From Palsa-739 sp963820725 (GTDB lineage: Bacteria > Actinomycetota > Thermoleophilia > Gaiellales > Gaiellaceae), in the NCBI GenBank assembly GCA_963820725.1, contig CAWGAZ010000004.1:434001-498000 (forward strand): a stretch of DNA of 64,000 nt, written 5' to 3'. Below the pieces are notes generated by a model. The model ran no database searches, was not told the DNA's origin, and was given only the letters and a program-made list of their open reading frames with translations. Below, piece after piece: positions 52,716 to 61,470 of this stretch. How positions within the stretch are numbered: the first letter of the stretch is position 1; every line of letters starts with the position of its first letter. The position numbers and the translations under genes were made by a program.

Positions 52716-52804
52716 TCCGTGCTCGATCTTAGAGCTCCTGACGCAATGACGCACGGGCCGCCTGAACGTGCTGCGCGGCACGCTGCCCGCGTCCTCGGTC
52801 GCGC

Positions 52805-52821
52805 GAATAGCGCTGCTATTC
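52805..52821. repeat. 7-bp inverted repeat downstream of mnmA
   Basis: GAATAGC and GCTATTC around a GCT spacer, in the 178-bp gap between mnmA and the sigF operon. It could be a terminator for mnmA or an operator for the DUF948-rsbW-sigF promoter. AT-richer than its surroundings. Confidence 0.4.
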
Positions 52822-52893
52822 ACGCTCCCTTCGTCCTTGCATCGCACTCGCCCATCACGCCCAGTCGGCGCGTGGTCATTCCGTTAGACGCTC

Positions 52894-54147
52894 TTAGTCG
52901 GCTGCGCTGATCAGCCCATATCCGACGACCACGTCGCCGTCGTAGAGCACCGCAGCCTGGCCCGTCGCCACGCCGTACGCGGGCTCGTCGAGCTCGAGCC
53001 GGAAGCCGCGGGAGGTCGGCTCGACTCGTGCGGGCACCGCCGGCGAGCGGTAGCGGAGCTTCGCGTCGACCCGGTCGGCGTCGACGTAGAGGCGGCCGCG
53101 CGCTGAGACCTGCGTCCGCGCGAGCGAGGCGCGCGGACCGACGACGACCGCATTGGCGGCGGGTCGAGTGCCGAGGACGTAGAGCGGCTCGGGCGCACTG
53201 AGCCCGAGGCCGCGCCGCTGGCCGGGCGTGAAGCGCCAGAAGCCGTCGTGGCGTCCGAGCTCGCTCCCGTCCTCCGTCACGACCGCGCCCTCGGTCGCCG
53301 CGAGTCCGTGCCGGCCGAGGAAGGCGCGGTAGTCGCCGCCGGCGAGGAAGCACGCCTCCTGGCTCTCGGGTCGGCGCGCGGCCGCGAGGCCGGCGCGTTC
53401 GGCCTCGCCCCGGGTCGTCCCTTTGTCCTGCTCCCCGAGCGGGAACGCGACGCGCGCGAGCCTGCGTGGATCGAGTCCCGCGAGCATGTAGCTCTGGTCC
53501 TTCGTGGGATCTGCACCGCGGGCGAGAAGCCGCCGGCCCCCGTGGTCCACGATGCGCGCGTAGTGGCCGGTCGCCAGCCGCTCGGCGCCCGCCCTCCGGG
53601 CGAACGCGAGCAGCTCCGCGAAGCGGAAGCCGCCGTTGCAGCGCGTGCATGGATTCGGCGTCTCGCCGCGCGCGTAGCCGCGGACGAAGGGAGCGACCAC
53701 CGCGCGGCGGAACTCCTCGCGGAGGTCGAGGGTGACGTGCGGCACGCCGAGCCGGTGACACGTCTCCCGGGCCGCGATCACGCTCTCGGGCGAGCAGCAG
53801 GCGCGCTCGGAATCCGGTCCTGCGGGGTCGAGCCAGAGCCGCAACGTCACGCCGACCGCGTTCGGCAGCGAGCGCAGGAGAGTGACCGCGCTGTCCACTC
53901 CGCCGCTCATGGCCACCGCGACGCGCCCGGGCAACGGCTCGGCTCGGAAGACCGGCCCGAGCGCGTTGGCAAGCGCGTCGACCGCGAGCGTCTCGCCGCC
54001 GACCGACGCTGCCTCGAGCAGCGTCATTCCCGCGACGTCGCGCTCGAGCCCCGGCGCATCCGCCTCGACGATCCGGTCGCCGTCCACGCGCAGGCGGACA
54101 GCCGCCCACGCGCCGCCGCGGCTCGAGTCTCCGAAGATCTCGTGCAT
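52894..54147 (-). CDS. mnmA: tRNA-specific 2-thiouridylase MnmA with N-terminal extension
   Basis: 417 residues from ATG 54147. The catalytic part starts at about 75: VAVAMSGGVDSAVTLLRSL (PP-loop), ETPNPCTRCNGGFRF (first active Cys), ATGHYARIV, TKDQSYMLAGLD and RPESQEACFLAGGDY (second Cys). It thiolates U34 of tRNAs for Lys, Glu and Gln. The first about 70 residues (AWAAVRLRVDGDRIVEAD, then ASVGGETLAVDALA) resemble a NifU/IscU-type scaffold without any Cys. An earlier in-frame start at 54186 is possible. Confidence 0.9.
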   Translation of the reverse strand: MHEIFGDSSRGGAWAAVRLRVDGDRIVEADAPGLERDVAGMTLLEAASVGGETLAVDALANALGPVFRAEPLPGRVAVAMSGGVDSAVTLLRSLPNAVGVTLRLWLDPAGPDSERACCSPESVIAARETCHRLGVPHVTLDLREEFRRAVVAPFVRGYARGETPNPCTRCNGGFRFAELLAFARRAGAERLATGHYARIVDHGGRRLLARGADPTKDQSYMLAGLDPRRLARVAFPLGEQDKGTTRGEAERAGLAAARRPESQEACFLAGGDYRAFLGRHGLAATEGAVVTEDGSELGRHDGFWRFTPGQRRGLGLSAPEPLYVLGTRPAANAVVVGPRASLARTQVSARGRLYVDADRVDAKLRYRSPAVPARVEPTSRGFRLELDEPAYGVATGQAAVLYDGDVVVGYGLISAAD

Positions 54148-54164
54148 GGAGGCCACGGTACAGA

Positions 54165-54315
54165 GGCGCCCGGCCCCGGCATCCAAACCGAGCTATGTGA
54201 TCCTGGTCTCCCAGGTGGGTGCCGTGCCCACGGTCGGCAATGCCTTGGTGGGACGCCGGCTCCCTTTCACGTAGCGTTGGATCTACATGTGTGCCCGATT
54301 CGGCGCACGGGGCCG
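54165..54315 (+). ncRNA. candidate structured RNA between mnmA and aspS (6S-like hypothesis)
   Basis: Nested pairing on the plus strand: GGCCCC (54172-54177) with GGGGCC (54309-54314); ATCCAA (54181-54186) with TTGGAT (54277-54282); GCTATGTG (54192-54199) with CACGTAGC (54268-54275), fully paired by one U-G wobble that would be a C-A mismatch on the minus strand. Inside are smaller hairpins such as CCTGG/CCAGG. A side hairpin GTGTGCC/GGCGCAC lies at 54289-54308. There is no coding frame. The place beside aspS recalls Bacillus 6S-1 RNA, but identity is unproven. Confidence 0.45.
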
Positions 54316-54337
54316 AGCAGCCGGACTGTAGCGCGGA

Positions 54338-56053
54338 CTACTCGGGCTGTGGGTCGAGGAGGCGGAGCCCGAGCTCGCGCAGCGCCTCGTCCGGATACGG
54401 CGTCGGCGCCCCCGTCAGCGGATCGGCGCCGCTCGCGATCTTCGGGAACGCGGTGACCTGCCGGATGTCGGGCTCACGCGCGAGGAGAGCGATGAAGCGG
54501 TCGATGCCCATCGCGAAGCCGCCGTGCGGCGGCGCGCCCATCTGCAGCGCCTCGAGCAGGAAGCCGAACTTGTCGCGCTGCTCGTCGTCGTCCATCCCCA
54601 TCACGCGGAAGACAGCCTGTTGCACCTCCGCCTGGTGGATCCTGATCGACCCGGAGCCGAGCTCCCAGCCGTTCCAGATCAGGTCGTAGTGCTGGCCGAG
54701 CACGTGCCCGGGATCCGCCTCGATCCGCTCTTCCTCGCCCGCCACCGTCGCGGTGAACGGGTGGTGCATGAACGTCCAACCGCCGTACTCCTCGCTGTGC
54801 TCGAAGAGGGGGAAGTCGGTGACCCAGTGGAAGACGTTCAGGCTCGTGTCGATCAGGTCGAGCTCGTGCGCAAGGTGCAGCCGCAGCAGCCCGAGGACAC
54901 GTGCGACGACAGCTTCTTCAGCGGCGACGAAGAGCGCGGTCGACCCATCCTCGACGCCGAACGCCTGCAGCTCGCGCTCGGAGAGGAACTTCGAGATCTG
55001 GGTCAGGTTGGCAAGCCCCTTGGCGCCCCACTCCTTCGCGAGCTCCTCGAGCCGCGTCTGCTCGGAGCGGGAGAAGGTTCGCGGCACGACGACGTACCGC
55101 ACGCACGGGGCGTTCTTGAAGACCCCGAACTCGGAGTCACGCGTGACCTCGGTCGCCTCCTGGATCTCCAGAGCGAAGCGAAGGTCGGGCTTGTCGGAGC
55201 CGTAGCGCAGCATCGCGTCCGCGTACGAGAGACGCGGGAACGGGCGCTGCGGCGGCTCGACGCCGGCCGCCTCGAACGCGCCGACGACGCACGCCTCCAT
55301 CACGTCGAGCACGTCCTCCCGCCCGACGAAGGCCATCTCGAGGTCGAGCTGGCGGAACTCGAACTGCCGGTCGGCGCGGAGATCCTCGTCTCGCCAGCAG
55401 GTGGCGATCTGGTAGTAGCGGTCGATCCCGCCCACCATGCAAAGCTGCTTGAAGAGCTGGGGCGACTGGGCGAGCGCGTAGAACTTCCCGGGCTGCAGGC
55501 GCACCGGTGTGAGGAAGTCGCGCGCACCCTCGGGCGTGCCGCGAGTCATGCTCGGAGTCCAGACGTCGACGAAGCCGCGCTCGTCCATGACACGCCGGAT
55601 CGCGCTGATCGCCGTGTGGTTGAGCCGCAGGTTGCGCTGCATCCGCTCCGTGCGCATGTCGAGCCAGCGGTAGCGGAGGCGCAGGGTCTCGTCGACTCCC
55701 TCCTCGTCGAGCTGGAACGGCAGCGGCGCCGAGCGCGAGAGGATCCGCAGCTCGTCGACCTGCACCTCGATCTGGCCGGTCGGCAGGTTCGGGTTGACGA
55801 GCTCCGGCGCCCGGGCCACGACCTCGCCGGTCGCCTGGAGCACGAACTCGTTGCGGATCTCGTGGGCGGTCGCCGCCGCCGCGGGCGAGTGCTCGGGGTT
55901 GAGTACGAGCTGCACCTTCCCCGTGTGGTCGCGGAGATCGACGAAGACGAGCCCGCCGTGGTCGCGGCGCGTGTCGGCCCAGCCGGCGATCGTGACGCGG
56001 CGGCCCGCGTCGTCGGCCCGCAACTCGCCGCACATGACGTCGCGCCAGGCCAC
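54338..56053 (-). CDS. aspS: aspartyl-tRNA synthetase
   Basis: 571 residues. OB-fold anticodon domain: VTIAGWADTRRDHGGLVFVD then DHTGKVQLV. Class II core: TPEGARDFLTPVRLQPGKFY, LAQSPQLFKQLCMVGG, IATCWRDEDLRADRQFEFRQ, and C-terminal GFAMGIDRFIALLA. The bacterial GAD insert lies at about 280-400. The GTG start at 56053 is 1 bp after the hisS stop. Discrimination between tRNA-Asp and tRNA-Asn cannot be judged here. Confidence 0.97.
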   Translation of the reverse strand: MAWRDVMCGELRADDAGRRVTIAGWADTRRDHGGLVFVDLRDHTGKVQLVLNPEHSPAAAATAHEIRNEFVLQATGEVVARAPELVNPNLPTGQIEVQVDELRILSRSAPLPFQLDEEGVDETLRLRYRWLDMRTERMQRNLRLNHTAISAIRRVMDERGFVDVWTPSMTRGTPEGARDFLTPVRLQPGKFYALAQSPQLFKQLCMVGGIDRYYQIATCWRDEDLRADRQFEFRQLDLEMAFVGREDVLDVMEACVVGAFEAAGVEPPQRPFPRLSYADAMLRYGSDKPDLRFALEIQEATEVTRDSEFGVFKNAPCVRYVVVPRTFSRSEQTRLEELAKEWGAKGLANLTQISKFLSERELQAFGVEDGSTALFVAAEEAVVARVLGLLRLHLAHELDLIDTSLNVFHWVTDFPLFEHSEEYGGWTFMHHPFTATVAGEEERIEADPGHVLGQHYDLIWNGWELGSGSIRIHQAEVQQAVFRVMGMDDDEQRDKFGFLLEALQMGAPPHGGFAMGIDRFIALLAREPDIRQVTAFPKIASGADPLTGAPTPYPDEALRELGLRLLDPQPE

Positions 56054-56054
56054 C

Positions 56055-57279
56055 TCAGATCTCGGCGAGGCTCGTCACGACTCGGTCCTCTGCCCCGCGC
56101 CGGCGCAGCTCGTACGTCCCGTCGGTGCGCGCGACGACGACCGTCGCCGCGCCGAGCCGCTGCGCCTGGGTGAGCTGTCCCTTCATCGAGCGGCCAGCGT
56201 AGTCGGTGTCGACCGACCGTCCCTCCGCCCGCCACTTGGCGATCTGGGGCAGGAGCCGCGCCGCGCAGCTCCGGCTCCTCGAAGGCGACGAAGAGGTCGA
56301 GCGCCGGCGCCTCCGCGGTCGCGCCCTCCCGCTCCATCGCGAGCAGGAGCCGCTCGAGTCCGGCGCCGAACCCGATGCCGGGCGTTTCCCGTCCGCCGAC
56401 CGCCTCGACGAGCCCGTCGTAGCGGCCGCCCCCGCAGATGGTGGAGTTGACGTTCTCCTCCGGCCCGACGAACTCGAAGGTGGTGCGCGTGTAGTAGTCG
56501 AGGCCGCGCACGAGCGCCGGGTCGAGGACGTAGTCGACGCCGTACGCGTCGAGGTGCGTCCTGACTGCTTCGAAGTGCTCGCGGCATTCGTCGCAGAGCG
56601 AGTCGCCGATCTTCGGCGCGTCGGCGAGGGCCGCGAGGACCTGCTCGTTCTTGACGTCGAAGACCTGGAGGACGCTCGTGGCGCGCTTGTGGGCGACCTC
56701 CTCGTCGACCAGCTCGGGATGCGCATCGAGCCACTCGTCGAGCCGGGCGACGTACTGCGGACGGCAGTTCGCGTCGCCGATCGAGTTGAGGCGCAGCTCC
56801 CACTCCGTCACGCCGAGGCGGCGCAGGAGCTCGGCGTAGTACTGGATCACCTCGGCATCCACCGCCGGATCCGCAGAGCCGATCGCCTCGAGCGACAGCT
56901 GCCAGTGCTCGCGGTACCGCCCGCGGCCGGGTCTCCCGTAGCGATACATGGGCGCGATCGTGTACGCCTTCACGGGTTGCGGCTCCTGCGCGAGGCCGTG
57001 CTCGACGTAGGCGCGCGCGATCGGAGCGGTTCCCTCGGGGCGCAGCGTGACCGAGCGGCCGCCGCGATCCTCGAACGAGTACATCTCCTTGTGCACGACG
57101 TCGGAAGCCTCCCCCGCTGTGCGCTCGAAGAGGGCCGTCTCCTCGAAGCCCGGCGTCGAGACGCGCGACCAGCCGTACTGCGCGCACTGTTCCTCGATCG
57201 TGCGGATCACGCGCCACCACAGATGGTCGCGCGGTAGGACGTCGTGCGTCCCGCGCGGCGCCTGGAACTTGCTGCTCAC
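56055..57279 (-). CDS. hisS: histidyl-tRNA synthetase, with one-base frameshift before the anticodon domain
   Basis: From GTG 57279 the frame gives FQAPRGTHDVLPRDHLWW, SVTLRPEGTAPIARAYVEHG, RYGRPGRGRYREHWQLSLEA (motif 2), VRGLDYYTRTTFEFVG (HisA) and GIGFGAGLERLL. At FEEPELR (about 56265) the protein continues one frame over as ARLLPQIAKWRAEGRSVDTD, then SMKGQLTQAQRLGAATVVV, to the stop at 56055. The span is 3n+1, so one extra base lies in GCGCGGCGCG at about 56259-56265. The enzyme is normally essential, so an assembly error is more likely than a lesion. Confidence 0.92.
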
Positions 57280-57918
57280 GCCTCCGCGCGCAGCTCTGCC
57301 AGGAACGGGTTGCGCGCGAGCTCCACGCCGAGCGTCGTCTCGTGACCGTGGCCCGGATGGACGACCGTCTCGGGCGGCAGCCGCTCGACGAGCATGCGGA
57401 CCGAGGCGAGCAGCGTGTCCCAGTCGGCGCCGGGCAGGTCGACGCGACCGACCGAGCCGGCAAAGAGGAGATCGCCGCTGAACAGCTCGCCGTCGGCGTA
57501 GAAGGCGATGTGGGCCGGCGAGTGGCCAGGCACCGCGAGACACTCGAAGGAGATCCCCGCGACCTCGACGGTCTCGCCGCCGCTCAACAAGATGCTCGGG
57601 CGCATGCGGGCGTCCGGGCACGCCGACCGGAGCGAACTCCGGGTAGCGCTCGAGCCGCTCCCGCTCGCCCTCGGGCATCCAGACCTCGGCACCGGTTCCC
57701 TCGGCGAGGTCTGCGACGCCGCCGAGGTGGTCGAAATGGCCGTGCGTGACCAGGATCCCGGCGCACGAGGTTCCGAGCCGAGCGAGCTCGAGGCGAAGGT
57801 CGGCCGCATCCCCTCCGGGATCGACCACCGCGCACTCGGCCGCGCCGCGTTCGCTCCGGACGACGTAGCAGTTCGTCTGCAGCGGGCCGAGCTCGTATCT
57901 GTCGACCGCGAGCGGCAT
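57276..57918 (-). CDS. MBL-fold hydrolase (glyoxalase II-like), with one-base frameshift
   Basis: From ATG 57918: MPLAVDRYELGPLQTNCYVV, then the zinc motif ILVTHGHFDHLGGVADLA (HxHxDH). After YPEFAPVGVP near 57610 the protein goes on one frame over: ARMRPSILLSGGETVEVAGI, VPGHSPAHIAFYADG, LFSGDLLFAGSVGRVDLPG and VVHPGHGHETTLG, ending at 57276. The span is 3n+1, implying one extra base in the CCCGG at 57608-57612. It hydrolyses thioesters such as S-lactoyl-thiols by family. It is translationally coupled to hisS (GTGA). Confidence 0.85.
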
Positions 57919-58084
57919 CGCGGCGAGTCTAGTGGGTAGCTGGTTCGTCCTCCGCGGGTGCGGGAAGAGGCTTTCCGTGCGCCACTGGAGGCTTTCCGAC
58001 GTCGAGACGCCGACGGGTGCGCGGTCGCCGGTCGTTCTGCGCTCGAGGGCCATTACCGCGGCGAGCAGCCCGAACGGTCCGGCG

Positions 58085-58540
58085 TCAGCGCTTAGCTGGC
58101 CGCTTCGCTCCCTGCTGGTCGGCGCGCCGCTGCCAGCGGGCATGCGCGAAACGGTCGATCATGAACTGGGCCGGGATGAAGATCGCGGTGTAGATGAGGG
58201 CCAGCAGGAGCGCGCCCGCGAGGCTGTGGTTGCCGTTCCTCGCGCCGAGGAGGTAGATGACCGCGAAGAGCGCCGCGCCAATGATCAGCGAGCGCTTGAT
58301 CGCGCGCTGCCACGACGGCGGCGGAGGGACGCGTGCCGGCCGGCCGCCGCGCTGGGGCTGAACGTTCGCCTTTGGCTTGGCCTTCGGCTTGCCGTTCTCC
58401 GCCTTCTCCGGCGGCTCGGGGACGTAGTCCTCGGGCGGCTCGACCTCGTCCCCGGTGTCGGGGTCGATCCAGACGGTCTCGTATTCGTAATCGTGCCGCC
58501 GTTCCTTCTGAGCGCGGCGCCGCTGCTTCCTCGTCGGCAT
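58085..58540 (-). CDS. membrane protein of unknown function
   Basis: 151 residues. A charged N-terminus (MPTRKQRRRAQKERRHDYEY) and a Pro/Lys-rich linker with VEPPEDYVPEPPEK lead to two membrane helices (SLIIGAALFAVIYLLG and LAGALLLALIYTAIFIPAQF), then a basic tail. The layout (cytoplasmic tail plus hairpin) is common in actinobacterial DUFs. It is the gene between hutI and the MBL hydrolase; 6 bp separate it from hutI. Confidence 0.7.
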   Translation of the reverse strand: MPTRKQRRRAQKERRHDYEYETVWIDPDTGDEVEPPEDYVPEPPEKAENGKPKAKPKANVQPQRGGRPARVPPPPSWQRAIKRSLIIGAALFAVIYLLGARNGNHSLAGALLLALIYTAIFIPAQFMIDRFAHARWQRRADQQGAKRPAKR

Positions 58541-58546
58541 CGAGGG

Positions 58547-59764
58547 CTAGCGTAGCTCGCCCCCGACGACCACCCTGGCGCTGACGCGGCCGCCGAGGTG
58601 GTATGCGAGGTAGCGCCAGTCGGGTGCGTCAAGGAGCGTGACGTCGGCCCGGTAACCGGGCGCGAGCCGGCCGATTCGGTCGGCGCGGCCGAGCACGTGT
58701 GCGGCATTGACCGTGCACGCGGCGACCGCCTCGGCCGGCGACAGGTGCAGCTGTGTCGCGGCGAGCGAGCAGACGAGCGGCAGGCTCTCGCAGAAGGCGC
58801 TGCCGGGATTGAAGTCGGTCGCCAGCGCCACAGCGGCGCCGGCGTTGACGAGAGCTCGCGCCGGCGGCATCGGCCGGTCGAGGAAGAGCGCGCTCGCGGG
58901 CAGCAGAACCCCGACGACATCGCTCGCCGCGAGCGTCCGGATCCCCTCCTCGCCGGTCGCCTCGAGGTGGTCGACGGAGCGCGCCTCGAGCTCGACGGCG
59001 AGCGGGATCGCGCCGGATTCCGTGAACTGGTCTCCGTGCAGCCGCAGCGCCAGGCCTGCCTCGCGGCACGCTTCGAGATAGCGCCTCGCCTGCGCCGCGT
59101 CGAAGGCCCCGCGTTCGAGGAACACGTCGGCCGCTTCCGCGAGCTCCGCCGCTTCCGGCAGCACTTCGGCGAGCGCGAAGTCGAGGTAGGCGTCGGCGTC
59201 GACGAACTCCGGTGGCACGGCGTGCGCGCCGAGCCAGGTCGGGATGCCGCCCGCCTCGCGGATCGCGCGCAGCGACGCCAGCTCGGTGTCGCGATCGAGC
59301 CCATAGCCCGATTTCGCCTCGAACGTCGTCGTTCCCTCGCGAAGCATCCACGAGCGGTGCAGCTCGACGGCGGCGAGCAGCCCCGTCTCGCCGGCCGCGC
59401 GCGTCGCGCGAACGGTCGAGAGAATGCCGCCGCCCGCCGCGTGCAAGTCCTCGTAGCTCGCGCCGCCCGCGCGGAGCGAGAACTCGTCGACGCGATCCCC
59501 GCCGAACGCGGCATGCGTGTGGCAGTCGACGAGGCCCGGAACGGCGCACAGGCCGCGGCAGTCCACCTCGACGATCTCGCCGTCGAGTGCGCGCAGCTCG
59601 CGCATCCGCCCGACTGCCTCGATCCTCTCGCCGACAGAGAGGAGGAAGGCGCTCTCGAGCACCTCAACCTCGCCGAGCGCCGGTCCGCGCAGCGGAGCAT
59701 CCGAACCCGCGGGTGTCGCGAGCTGCGCGAGATCGCGGAGAAGCAGGCGCGGGGTCGCGGTCAC
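58547..59764 (-). CDS. hutI: imidazolonepropionase
   Basis: 405 residues from GTG 59764. The amidohydrolase metal site is AVPGLVDCHTHAAFGGDR (HxH); TTTFEAKSGYGLDRDTEL, LHGDQFTES and VALATDFNPGSAF (Asp) follow, typical of HutI. It opens the imidazolone ring to formiminoglutamate. The start overlaps the hutU stop (GTGA). It is the last gene of the hut operon. Confidence 0.95.
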   Translation of the reverse strand: MTATPRLLLRDLAQLATPAGSDAPLRGPALGEVEVLESAFLLSVGERIEAVGRMRELRALDGEIVEVDCRGLCAVPGLVDCHTHAAFGGDRVDEFSLRAGGASYEDLHAAGGGILSTVRATRAAGETGLLAAVELHRSWMLREGTTTFEAKSGYGLDRDTELASLRAIREAGGIPTWLGAHAVPPEFVDADAYLDFALAEVLPEAAELAEAADVFLERGAFDAAQARRYLEACREAGLALRLHGDQFTESGAIPLAVELEARSVDHLEATGEEGIRTLAASDVVGVLLPASALFLDRPMPPARALVNAGAAVALATDFNPGSAFCESLPLVCSLAATQLHLSPAEAVAACTVNAAHVLGRADRIGRLAPGYRADVTLLDAPDWRYLAYHLGGRVSARVVVGGELR

Positions 59765-61470
59765 GCGCCGCCGGAAACGCCTGGAGTCCGTAGTCCGGCT
59801 TCCTCTGCCGCGGCGAGCGCCTCCGGATAGCCCGCGTCGACGTGCCGGATCACGCCCATGCCCGGATCGGTGGTCAGCACGCGCTCGAGCCGCTCCGCCT
59901 GCGCTTCGCTGCCGTCGGCGACCACGACCATTCCCGCGTGGATCGCGTTGCCGATCCCGACGCCGCCGCCGTGGTGGACGCTCACCCACGTCGCTCCCGC
60001 GGCGACGTTGACGAGCGCGTTGAGGATCGGCCAGTCCGCGATCGCGTCGGATCCGTCGCGCATCGCCTCGGTCTCGCGGTAGGGCGAGGCGACGGAGCCG
60101 GCATCGAGGTGATCTCTCCCGATCACCACCGGCGCCTTGACCTCACCGCTGCGCACGAGCTCGTTGATCGCGAGGCCCGCCTTCGCGCGGTCGCCGTAGC
60201 CAAACCAGCAGATCCGTGCCGGGAGCCCCTGAAAGGCGACCCGCTCGGGGGCGAGCTCGAGCCAGCGCTGCAGGAGGGGATCGTCGGGAAACACCCCTCG
60301 CAGCCGGTCGTCGATCGTCGCGATGTCCGCCGGATCGCCCGACAGCACCGCCCACCGGAAGGGGCCGACACCGCGGCAGAAGAGCGGCCGAATATAGGCC
60401 GGGACGAAGCCCGGATATGCGAAGGCCTCCTCTAACCCACCTTCACGCGCTTCACCCCGCAGGTTGTTGCCATAATCGAAAACATACGCGCCGCGCCGGA
60501 CGTACTCGAGCAGCGCCTCGACGTGGCGGACGATCGACTCGCGGGCGAGCCGGAGGTAGTCGTCCGGATCGGACGAGCGCAAAGTGGCGGCCTCCTCGAT
60601 CGAATAGCCACGCGGCACATAACCGTTGAGCGGATCGTGTGCGGCCGTCTGGTCGGTGATCAGGTCGAAGTCCTCACCGCGTGCGGCGAGCTCGGGCACG
60701 ACGTCGGCCGCGTTTCCGAGCAGCCCGACCGAGAGCGGCCGCCGCTCCGCCGCGGCGGCACGCACGCGCTCGAGCGCGTCGTCGAGCGAGTCGGTCGCCT
60801 CGTCGAGGTAGCGCGTCTCGAGCCGGCGCTCGATCCGATGCGGATCGACCTCCACACACAGGATCGCGGCGCCCGCCATCGTTCCCGCGAGGGGCTGCGC
60901 GCCGCCCATGCCGCCGAGACCGGCCGTGAGGATCGTCCGTCCGCGGAGGTCGGCCGAGCCGAAGTGCTTCTCCCCCGCCGCCGCGAAGGTCTGGTACGTC
61001 CCCTGCAGGATCCCCTGGCTGCCGATGTAGATCCACGACCCGGCTGTCATCTGGCCGAACATCGTCAGGCCCTCGGCCTCGAGCCGCCGGAACTCGTCCC
61101 ACGTCGCCCACTTCGGTACGAGCAGCGAGTTCGCAATCAGCACGCGCGGCGCGCCCTCGTGCGTGGTGAACACGCCGACCGGCTTGCCGCTCTGGACGAG
61201 GAGGGTCTCGTCGGGGCCGAGCTCGAGCAGCACTGCGACGATCGCTCGCAGCGCCTCGTGGTTCCGTGCCGCCTTGCCCGAGCCGCCGTAGACGACGAGC
61301 TCTTCGGGCCGCTCCGCCACCTGGGCGTCGAGGTTGTTGAGGAGCATCCGCAGCGGGGCCTCCGTTGACCACTGGCGCGCATTGAGCTCGGTTCCGCGCG
61401 GCGCGTGGATCGAGGTGAGGTCGCCGCAGAGGGCGTCGACCCGTGCGGCGAGGCTCGCCGTCGTGCTCAC
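59761..61470 (-). CDS. hutU: urocanate hydratase
   Basis: 569 residues from GTG 61470. RMLLNNLDAQVAERPEELVV, SGKPVGVFTTHEGAPRVLIA, MTAGSWIYIGSQGILQGTY, TAGLGGMGGAQPLAGTMAGA and the C-terminal WVSVHHGGGVGIGNAIHAG are urocanase hallmarks, including NAD-binding and the active loop around Cys (PLFCRGVGPFRW). It converts urocanate to imidazolonepropionate. It overlaps hutH by 4 bp. Confidence 0.97.
   Translation of the reverse strand: MSTTASLAARVDALCGDLTSIHAPRGTELNARQWSTEAPLRMLLNNLDAQVAERPEELVVYGGSGKAARNHEALRAIVAVLLELGPDETLLVQSGKPVGVFTTHEGAPRVLIANSLLVPKWATWDEFRRLEAEGLTMFGQMTAGSWIYIGSQGILQGTYQTFAAAGEKHFGSADLRGRTILTAGLGGMGGAQPLAGTMAGAAILCVEVDPHRIERRLETRYLDEATDSLDDALERVRAAAAERRPLSVGLLGNAADVVPELAARGEDFDLITDQTAAHDPLNGYVPRGYSIEEAATLRSSDPDDYLRLARESIVRHVEALLEYVRRGAYVFDYGNNLRGEAREGGLEEAFAYPGFVPAYIRPLFCRGVGPFRWAVLSGDPADIATIDDRLRGVFPDDPLLQRWLELAPERVAFQGLPARICWFGYGDRAKAGLAINELVRSGEVKAPVVIGRDHLDAGSVASPYRETEAMRDGSDAIADWPILNALVNVAAGATWVSVHHGGGVGIGNAIHAGMVVVADGSEAQAERLERVLTTDPGMGVIRHVDAGYPEALAAAEEAGLRTPGVSGGA

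Noticed and set aside
54181..54282. Signal recognition particle RNA
   Set aside because: The element lacks the conserved GGAA-type apical loop and the asymmetric internal loop motifs of 4.5S RNA.
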